Part shown: one piece after another, positions 7,079 to 11,739 of the stretch
Position numbering within the stretch: the first letter of the stretch is position 1
Layout: the number at the start of each line of letters is the position of its first letter
Source of the DNA: Baffinella frigidus
Lineage: Eukaryota > Cryptophyceae > Cryptomonadales > Baffinellaceae
DNA length: 11,739 bases
NCBI GenBank assembly: GCA_026770585.1
Contig: MU646422.1
Span: 627,607-639,345 of the forward strand
Direction of reading: 5' to 3'
The notes under the pieces: model-generated
What the model saw: only the letters and a program-made list of their open reading frames with translations
The model's database searches: none
Told to the model about the DNA's origin: nothing
Translations under genes and position numbers: made by a program

Positions 7079-7121
7079 GACGTACTGACCGCCCTCATGC
7101 AAAAAGCTCAACGCCAGCGAG
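7079..7121 (+). CDS. PEX22: PEX22-like protein, exon piece DVLTALMQKAQRQR
   Basis: The frame reads DVLTALMQKAQRQR and ends CGAG before GTACCT, leaving one base. Joined to CG at 7968 it gives an alanine and continues GGSSLRVLDS, which fits the plant PEX22 region before the conserved LLEI helix. The 5' boundary is unclear; the nearest AG is at 7072-7073. It repeats 6809-6851 with three amino-acid-level or silent changes. Confidence 0.45.
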
Positions 7122-7141
7122 GTACCTAGAGCCTACGGATT

Positions 7142-7227
7142 GCCTACGGTAGGAGCCCCTCCTCCTACGACTTTTAAAGACCTTTTTTTTTAACGTCGTA
7201 GGAGGAGGGGGGGTTCCTACCGTAGGC
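7142..7227. repeat. Hairpin of the CCTACCGTAGG group
   Basis: Arms gcctacggtaggagcccc onward (7142-7171) and 7195-7227 pair with a small bulge, around an AT loop. Terminal motif shared with 1-73 and 10688-10740. It lies 20 bp after the donor at 7122. Confidence 0.85.
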
Positions 7228-7265
7228 TAAGGGGTCCGCTGGCGTTAGCTTTTCGCATTAGCCCC

Positions 7266-7289
7266 ACCTCCCACTCGAGGCTGCCCGTG
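7266..7289 (+). pseudogene. Third copy of the SRLPVTF piece
   Basis: cactcgaggctgcccgtg and accttt repeat 6752-6775. The downstream sequence differs (tctgaagtgttggtttga) and reaches a stop in frame. It is isolated between the hairpin at 7142 and the minisatellite, so it is most likely a non-functional duplicate. Confidence 0.4.
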
Positions 7290-7371
7290 ACCTTTTCTGA
7301 AGTGTTGGTTTGACGCTCGCGTCCAGGATTTGTCTGGGAATTGGTCCCGTTGCGTACGGAATTCCTGCCCC

Positions 7372-7945
7372 GCCCGCGAAACAGTGCGTGTTTGGTCGTG
7401 TAGGTGGCCTGATGACGGTATCCCGTCCGCACAACCGCGCGTTTTTATCTTGTAGGCTGCCTCATGACGTTATCCCGTCCGCGAAACAGGGGGTGTTCGA
7501 GCAGATAGATCTTCATGGCCGTGTCCCGTCCCCCAAACAGTGCGTGTTTGGTCTTGTAGGTGGCCTCACGACCTAATCCCGTCCGCGAAACAGCGCGTGT
7601 TCGAGCTTCATGACCGTGTCGCGTCCGCGAAACAGTGCGTGTTCGATCTTGTAGGTCACCTCATGACGTTATCCCGTCCGTGGAACAGGGGGTGCTCGAG
7701 CATATCCTGACTGAATCCTGAGTCCTTCTGACTGAATCCCGAGTCCTCCTGACTGAATCCCGTGTCCGTGGAAGAGGGGGTGTTCGAGCAGATAGATCCT
7801 CACGACCTCATCCCGTCCGCGAAACCGCGCGTGTTGGAGCTTCATGACCGTGTCGCGTCCGCGAAACCGCGCGTTTTTATCTTGTAAGTGGCCTCATGAC
7901 GTTATCCCGTCCGCGAAACAGGGGGTGTTCGGGCAGATGGAGCTG
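7372..7945 (+). repeat. Minisatellite, about 11 units of ~42-53 bp
   Basis: Units begin ccgcgaaacagtgcgtgtt or variants and end atcccgt or gtcgcgt. They fall into recurring subtypes: one with gatcttgtaggtggcctc, one with gagcagatagatc, and a short one with gagcttcatgaccgtg. One unit (about 7680-7770) carries an internal triplication of gactgaatcc-gagtcc. Open frames here are not supported as proteins. It lies between the exon piece at 7121 and the mini-exon at 7968. Confidence 0.85.
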
Positions 7946-7967
7946 CAGGCGGCTAGCAGCGCTGCAG

Positions 7968-7999
7968 CGGGTGGGTCCTCGCTCCGTGTCCTCGACTCG
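7968..7999 (+). CDS. PEX22: PEX22-like protein, 32-nt mini-exon (GGSSLRVLDS)
   Basis: It is bounded by ctgcAG and GTCCCA. It takes one base from the preceding exon (alanine) and then reads GGSSLRVLDS, ending in phase 0. Joined to the next exon it gives LRVLDS-ALPSLLEI, which aligns without a gap with the plant PEX22 stretch leading into the LLEI helix. Complete copies with AG and GT are at 8209-8240 (GESSLRVLDS) and 9100-9131 (GGQSLRVLDS); differences are silent or conservative. Which copy is used, or whether one is chosen at random, is unknown. Confidence 0.5.
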
Positions 8000-9160
8000 G
8001 TCCCAAACCCGAAACCCTAAACCCTAACCCTAACTCCTGACCGGTCTCCCGAAACCCAAAACCTTAAGCACTAAACCGTAGCTGCGGCGGGTGGGTCCTC
8101 GCTCCGTGTCCTCGATTTGGTCTCTCCCATGACTCTCGAGAAACAGAGATGATTTTGCTGTGAGACGTCCCCCGCTCTCGACGTGTGTCTCGGTGGGCAG
8201 CGATGCAGCGGGAGAGTCCTCCCTGCGTGTCCTCGACTCGGTGTCCTCCCTTTTTCTCAATCCCCATTTTGACCCTAAACCCGAACCCCGAACCCCTGAA
8301 CCCCTCGCTCCGTGTCCTCGATTTGGTGCGTGTCCTCAATCCCGAAACCCGAAACCCGAAACCCTCGCTACACGTTCTCGATTTGGTCTGCCTACACCAT
8401 TATCCCAGGGTTTGTGGGGTACGGGGTTGGGGTTCAGGGGTTAGGGAGGTGCTGCGGCGGGCGTGAGGTTCCCAAAAAATGGAAATTTTGAAAATAAGGA
8501 ATAAAATCTCGAATTTTTGGAACTAAGGTATAAAAATATTGAATTTTTGAAACTAAGGTATAAAAATATTGAATTTTGAAACTAATGTTCCGTCCTCGCT
8601 CCATGTCCTCGACTCGGTCTCCCTCAAACCCGAACCATCAGAGAGGCTACCAACATGGATCCCCCGAACCCTCAGAGAGCCTACCACCATGGATGTTCCG
8701 CACACCCATGTTTGTACAAGGATGGGTGTTTTGCAACATCGCTCCGTGTCCTCGATTCGGTCTCAAGCCCGAAACCCTGCCCCCGAGTTTATGGGGTTCG
8801 GGGTTAGGGATCAGGGGCTAGGTTGGCGCTGCGGCGGAGGGGGGCTCGCTCCGTGTCCTCGATTCGGTCTCTCCCGCTACTCTTGAGCACCATAGATAAT
8901 TCACTGCTAGGGGGGAGCTTTCGTATAAGTCAACTCAAGACGAAAATCGAAAATCGAAGTACACCGAACGTGTATCTCGTTTCTAATGTTGACAGATTTG
9001 TGGGGGGGGTGACTTTTACACAGTCTCCGGATTCGCAGTGTAATTTTGCTGTGCGACGTCCCCCGCTCTCGACGTTTGTCTCTGTAGGTAGCACTGCAGC
9101 GGGCGGGCAATCGCTGCGTGTCCTCGATTCGGTCTCAAACCCGAAACACGATTCGGTCTC
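8000..9160 (+). repeat. Array of mini-exon copies with telomere-like spacers
   Basis: Besides the copy at 7968, copies of the 3' part of the mini-exon plus donor lie at 8088-8119, 8209-8240, 8305-8325, 8365-8385, 8593-8616, 8739-8759, 8845-8866, 9100-9131 and a scrap at 9149-9155. Nearly all end gaYtYg before GTc or GTg. Several are followed by aaacccgaaaccctaaaccc-like DNA. The copies at 8209 and 9100 share a longer upstream block (gctgtg-gacgtcccccgctctcgacgt) at about 8157 and 9048. The copies at 8088 and 8845 have lost the AG acceptor (ctgcGG). Confidence 0.75.
8482..8586 (+). repeat. 30-bp AT-rich tandem repeat, ~3.5 units
   Basis: Units gaatttttggaactaagg plus tataaaaatatt start at 8511 and 8541, with a degenerate unit before (8482) and a truncated one after (8571). 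The array interrupts the mini-exon repeats. Confidence 0.85.
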
Positions 9161-9559
9161 AACCTCTCAAACCCGAAACCCTAACTCCGAAACAATCCCC
9201 ATCTCATCCTCCTCCGCCCTGTCCAGCTGCAACCCTCAACATGATTGAGACGATGCACTCTCAATAATCTTTTACGGATATGCAGTGGCTTTACCATACG
9301 AAATTTTGTGTTTTGACCGCTGCTCCCTTTGCTACTCAGACTAGTAGCATGACTGATCCCACACCAACAAACTCGATTCGGTTCACGCCAGTCCCCACAC
9401 AGCGGACTACAAAGGGATTTCGGGAATAGCCCATAAGTGAACACGTCCCAGGGCCCTAGCTCTGCCTCAGTCGGGGTGACAGACTGTTCTCAAGGTGGCA
9501 TCCTGGGTAACTGGTACAAGCGTTGACGGCCATGTTAACTAGAAAAGGCGCCAGTTTGG
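9161..9559. other. No identifiable feature
   Basis: Apart from a short telomere-like patch near 9170-9185 and a ctagctctgcct motif at 9457 that also occurs at 5059 and 10821, I see neither a gene, nor strong inverted repeats, nor a splice-bounded piece resembling the PEX22-like gene. It is intron between the mini-exon array and the core exon. Confidence 0.5.
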
Positions 9560-9690
9560 GACCCCTTTCCTAAGTCCAAAAGTCAATTCCTGGTCCAAAT
9601 TTTAGAACCCCAAGATCCTAAAATACCGGGAAATTCCTTTTTACAACTTAAGGACTTGTTTCGTGCTGGAATTGACTCAGGAAAGGGGTC
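9560..9690. mobile_element. 131-bp hairpin element, relative of 10862-10994
   Basis: Termini gacccctttcctaagtc and gactcaggaaaggggtc pair. The left arm has an extra 8 bp relative to the right. The inner part (agtcaattcctggt-ccaaattttaga) is homologous to that of the element at 10862, and part of it to the element at 5338. Weaker complementarity continues outside the ends (ggcgccagttt / aaaactgccc). Confidence 0.8.
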
Positions 9691-9734
9691 GAAAACTGCC
9701 CCCTTTTGTAACGAATGTATGCTGCCCGACGCAG

Positions 9735-9771
9735 GCGCTGCCCTCACTCCTGGAAATCGCGCGCACGTGCG
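9735..9771 (+). pseudogene. Truncated copy of the core exon
   Basis: After gacgcAG the frame reads ALPSLLEIARTC and is then cut by unrelated sequence ending in a stop. It repeats the first half of the exon at 9918 with only silent changes. The hairpin at 9803-9864 lies between this copy and the complete one, so it looks like an exon fragment duplicated around an insertion. Confidence 0.6.
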
Positions 9772-9802
9772 GCCAACGTTTTGTGTAATCTTAAGGGTCG
9801 AG

Positions 9803-9864
9803 TTTGCTATCTTAGCCTCGGCATAGCCTAACCATGCCACAAACCCCACCCCTAAGATAGCAAA
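9803..9864. repeat. Short hairpin, 13-bp arms
   Basis: tttgctatcttag (9803-9815) and ctaagatagcaaa (9852-9864) are exact reverse complements, with a smaller ggcat/atgcc pair inside. It lies between the truncated and complete copies of the core exon. Confidence 0.75.
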
Positions 9865-9917
9865 AATGTATTTTAACATTAAACATGTTTCCTTATGCGA
9901 GGTGTCGCGTCCCGCAG

Positions 9918-9989
9918 GCCCTGCCCTCTCTCCTGGAAATCGCGCGCACGTGCGACCTGTACCTCATCACCCAGTGCTCTACAGACGAG
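9918..9989 (+). CDS. PEX22: PEX22-like protein, core exon (LLEIARTCDLYLITQ)
   Basis: A 24-codon, phase 0 exon after cccgcAG. It reads ALPSLLEIARTCDLYLITQ then CSTDE. This is the strongest family signal: plant PEX22 has a helix LLEI, then a cysteine and DLYLM/I, in the cytosolic PEX4-binding domain. The exon must stop near GAG at 9989. The next bases are GCACGC, a possible GC-type donor, since no GT is in place. Joining to the next exon gives STDE-AEAAVRAAVSDSG, equal in length to the plant DDESEKKVL-ALEDAG stretch. Partial copies are at 9735, 10120 and, interrupted by element X, 6897 and 10475. Confidence 0.65.
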
Positions 9990-10004
9990 GCACGCCTCCC
10001 CTCC

Positions 10005-10105
10005 TACCCCCGAAACCCCCGAATAAAATGCGGCCCAACCCCCGAAACTCCCGAGCAAAACGTGCTTCCCACCCCCGAAACCCCCAATCAAAACGCGGCC
10101 CTTCC
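10005..10105 (+). repeat. Three-unit tandem repeat, ~33 bp
   Basis: Units of cccccgaaacccccgaa plus taaaatgcggccc in variant forms occur three times. The array lies between the complete core exon and its partial copy at 10120. The open frames on both strands here are repeat-derived. Confidence 0.75.
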
Positions 10106-10119
10106 AAACCTCGAAAAGA

Positions 10120-10158
10120 TGCGACCTGTACCTCACCACCCAGTGCTCTACAGACGCG
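10120..10158 (+). pseudogene. Partial copy of the core exon with a GT donor
   Basis: It reads CDLYLTTQ then CSTDA and is followed by GTGATT, so unlike the complete exon it has a conventional donor in the same phase. It lacks the 5' half and has no AG directly before it. The 39-base piece repeats 9951-9989 with three changes. Confidence 0.5.
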
Positions 10159-10170
10159 GTGATTTCATAT

Positions 10171-10298
10171 GGAAACACTTTTAATTTATACACTTGGTTC
10201 AATGAATTTTACTACACGCAACGATCTTTATTAGTAATATTGATGCAAACGTGTAGTAATTTTGATTGAATCCAACTTTATAAATTAAAAGTGTTTCC
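10171..10298. mobile_element. 128-bp hairpin element
   Basis: The 20-bp arms ggaaacacttttaatttata and the exact reverse complement at 10279-10298 enclose a long imperfect palindrome. Its inner pair (TTTTACTACACG / CGTGTAGTAATTTT) matches the core of the 1744 element, although the terminal arms differ. No clear target duplication. Just downstream of the core-exon copy at 10120-10158. Confidence 0.82.
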
Positions 10299-10373
10299 AC
10301 GTGAGATTCTTCCCTCTAACTGCAATCTCTGCCTGAGTAAAACTGGGCTTGTTATAAAATACATGTAGAGCAG

Positions 10374-10657
10374 GACCTCTGCTACAATAATGCAGCCAAA
10401 ATGAATTTATGCTTTCGCCAAAATAAGGCCGCCAAAATAAAAATAAGGTCGCCAAAATAAATTTATTTTTTAGCGCGTGCGACCTGTACCACGCAAGGCC
10501 CTTCGAGGGTTATCCGGTGCCCGTTCTTGGAGCCGTTAGCCCGTTCTTGGAGCCGTTTTCGATTAAAATTGACTTTTGAATACCGATTTTCTTTTGCAAA
10601 TTGACTTTTGAATACCCCCCCCCAAGAGCCCTCCGTGGATTGGTCACCAAGTGCTCT
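10374..10657 (+). repeat. Block with inserted element X, copy 2
   Basis: It corresponds to 6853-7076 with an added AT-rich stretch of gccaaaataa repeats (10405-10465). The exon fragment gcgtgcgacctgtacc (10475-10490) and tcaccaagtgctctacagac (10644-10663) are separated by the 153-bp element X (10491-10643). Here the right part continues into the true core-exon sequence (ctctacagacgag), so this is the version closer to its origin. Confidence 0.8.
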
Positions 10658-10687
10658 ACAGACGAGCCCGAGTTTCCGTTACCTTCT

Positions 10688-10740
10688 CCGTAGGAACCCC
10701 CCTATGTCCCTACGGGTTGCCTACCGTAGGGTCCTAGGTC
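10688..10740. repeat. Imperfect hairpin of the CCTACCGTAGG group
   Basis: ccgtaggaacccc pairs imperfectly with gggttgcctaccgtagg. The right end (ctaccgtagggtcctagg) is close to the left arm of the hairpin at 1-73. The stretch from 10741 to 10861 contains only a scrap of the core exon (acagacgaggcacgcctt at 10788). Confidence 0.6.
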
Positions 10741-10861
10741 TTATCGCTTAGGTGTTATTCAAAATCCCTTCGAAGTCTGCTGTGTGGACAGACGAGGCAC
10801 GCCTTCCTTCCTTCCAACTCCTAGCTCTGCCTACCTCCAACTATGAAAGCTTCCAGGTCTA

Positions 10862-10994
10862 GGACCCTTTTCTAAGCCCTAAAGTCAATTCCTGGTACCA
10901 ATTTTAAAACCCCACGATCCTACAACACCGCCAATTCCTCCTTACAACTTAACGTGTTTGGTGTTGTATAAGAATTGACTTAGGAAAGGGGTCC
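10862..10994. mobile_element. 133-bp hairpin element, relative of 9560-9690
   Basis: The ends ggacccttttctaag and cttaggaaaggggtcc pair; the left arm has an 8-bp insertion as in the relative at 9560. The inner pair is tacaacacc/ggtgttgta. The right end begins a 39-bp block (taggaaaggggtccagggct onward, 10981-11019) that is repeated exactly at 11361-11399. Confidence 0.8.
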
Positions 10995-11043
10995 AGGGCT
11001 GGGCGCTTTTCTGACGAACGCGGGTTGGCTTGGTCTCTCGCAG

Positions 11044-11065
11044 GCGGAAGTGGCCGTGCGGGCGG
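11044..11065 (+). pseudogene. Truncated copy of the SDSGLL exon
   Basis: After gcttggtctctcgcAG the frame reads AEVAVRA, then diverges (VEQAH) into the inverted repeat at 11096. Its acceptor and upstream sequence match those of the complete copy at 11495. Confidence 0.55.
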
Positions 11066-11175
11066 TGGAGCAGGCGCACTATCCTTAAGTCAACATCCTG
11101 GGCACATCCTGGGCGGACTATCCTTAAGTTAACATCCTGGGTTCGTGGTACTAAACGCGTCAACTTTTGGCGCAG

Positions 11176-11241
11176 GCGGAAGCGGCCGTGCGGGCGGCTG
11201 TCTCAGATTCGGGGTTGCTTCACGCGGGCTTCAACCCCCAC
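11176..11241 (+). CDS. PEX22: PEX22-like protein, 22-codon exon, copy b
   Basis: Bounded by gcgcAG and GTGCGC, phase 0 at both ends. It reads AEAAVRAAVSDSGLLHAGF then NPH. In plant PEX22 the matching stretch (ALEDAGvf-sGGL) precedes the KVLFC strand, which is expected in an exon beyond this window. The copy at 11495-11560 differs by two silent changes. Both exons are symmetric in phase, so either one or both could be included without a frameshift. Confidence 0.55.
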
Positions 11242-11269
11242 GTGCGCATCACGATTCGGATGGCCCTTT

Positions 11270-11360
11270 CGCCTCCCTCTCTCTCCCTCTCCCTCCCTCT
11301 CTCCCTCCCTCTCTCTCCCTCTCCCTCCCTCTCTCCCTCCCTCTCTCTCCCTCTCTCTCT
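11270..11360 (+). repeat. CTCCCT/CT microsatellite
   Basis: A pyrimidine-only tract made of ctctctccctctccctcc-like periods ends in ctctctcttag, which resembles a very strong 3' splice site before the 39-bp direct repeat. Open frames through it are artefacts. Confidence 0.9.
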
Positions 11361-11494
11361 TAGGAAAGGGGTCCAGGGCTGGGCGCTTTTCTGACGAACT
11401 CGGCCAAAAGTTGACGCGTTTAGTACCACGAACCCAGGATGTTAACTTGAGGATAGTCCGCCCAGGATGTTGACTTAGGCTTGGTCTCTTGCAG

Positions 11495-11560
11495 GCGGAA
11501 GCGGCAGTGCGGGCGGCTGTCTCAGATTCGGGGTTGCTTCACGCTGGCTTCAACCCCCAC
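11495..11560 (+). CDS. PEX22: PEX22-like protein, 22-codon exon, copy c
   Basis: Encodes exactly the same 22 residues as copy b, with a better acceptor (ttggtctcttgcAG) and donor GTGTGG. It lies outside the inverted repeat, so it is the more likely constitutive exon. The rest of the gene should lie to the right of the window. Confidence 0.55.
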
Positions 11561-11604
11561 GTGTGGACCCCCCCCCCCTATCTTCCTTTCCCAGAAAATT
11601 CTCG

Positions 11605-11739
11605 TGATCCCTCTCTCTCTCTTTCTCTCTCTCTCTTTGTTTCTCTCTCTCTCTGTTTCTCTCTCTGTTTCTCTCTCTCTCTGTTTCTCTCTCTCTCTCT
11701 CTGTTTCTCTCTGTCTCTCTCTCTCTCTCTCCCCTGGGT
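11605..11739 (+). repeat. (CT)n / CTTT microsatellite
   Basis: A long pyrimidine tract of ctctctctgtttctctct periods runs to near the window end. It lies in the intron after the last visible exon; nothing else is identifiable from 11561 on. Confidence 0.9.

Larger units (their letters stand above)
11096..11477. repeat. Large inverted repeat with an exon in its loop
   Basis: Arms 11096-11171 and 11403-11477 are reverse complements over about 75 bp, apart from an 11-bp tandem duplication (cacatcctggg) in the left arm and one or two mismatches. The loop contains a complete exon copy (11176-11241), a CT microsatellite and the 39-bp direct repeat. The left arm ends four bases before the exon's cAG|. 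In a transcript the exon would sit in a hairpin loop. Confidence 0.88.

Noticed and set aside
1325-7945. CRISPR-like arrays (34-bp array, minisatellite)
   Set aside because: The repeats are directly adjacent without unique spacers, and the DNA is eukaryotic.
9879-10202. 107-codon minus-strand frame rich in Gly and Phe
   Set aside because: It mirrors the core exon and the 33-bp tandem repeat; the + strand gives the family match.
11030-11473. 147-codon frame across the CT tract and inverted repeat
   Set aside because: It reads through intron-like arms and a microsatellite; the SDSGLL exon uses another frame with clean AG/GT borders.
1-11739. tRNA or rRNA genes, transposase or reverse transcriptase
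   Set aside because: I looked for the usual conserved motifs and saw none. All mobile-looking elements here are short and non-coding.

Overview
This window looks like nuclear DNA of a photosynthetic eukaryote. Plant-type telomere-like repeats (degenerate TTTAGGG/CCCTAAA) occur at several places. The coding pieces are short, GC-rich exons bounded by AG and GT. There are no bacterial operons and no tRNA or rRNA genes that I can see. A green alga with a repeat-rich genome (for example a prasinophyte) is my best guess, from style only and with low confidence.

Only one gene can be supported: a + strand gene resembling plant-type PEX22, the peroxisomal membrane anchor of the ubiquitin-conjugating enzyme PEX4. 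It starts at about 4037 and runs off the right end of the window. Recognisable parts are a start exon (4037-4113), a transmembrane exon (4430 to about 4620), uncertain middle exons with a GHRVTVVTND-like and a DVLxALMxKAQRQR stretch (6274-7121), a 32-nt mini-exon reading GGSSLRVLDS (7968-7999 and copies), a core exon with LLEIARTCDLYLITQ (9918-9989), and a 22-codon exon ending in SDSGLLHAGFNPH (11176-11241 or 11495-11560). Phases agree across several of these junctions (4113/4430, 7121/7968, 7999/9918, 9989/11176), and the joined order follows the plant family. The C-terminal part of the domain is not in the window.

Layout: 1-1700 is G-rich telomere-like DNA followed by a GAA microsatellite and a 34-bp tandem array. 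1700-3330 is a nest of inverted repeats, including a 131-bp hairpin element with a matching empty site. 3330-4036 is a GC-rich region with a TATA-like box and a perfect 42-bp palindrome, possibly promoter and leader. 4037-11560 holds the exons, separated by many hairpin elements, microsatellites, a minisatellite and repeated copies of the exons themselves. 11561-11739 is a pyrimidine tract.

Two patterns stand out. First, almost every exon after the transmembrane exon exists in two to nine full or partial copies placed around insertions. Second, about fifteen hairpin elements appear modular: they share inner cores while their arms differ, or share arms while their cores differ, and the heptamer TTGACTT recurs in many of them. 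Whether the gene is still spliced into a functional product, or is a decaying one, cannot be told from the sequence alone.
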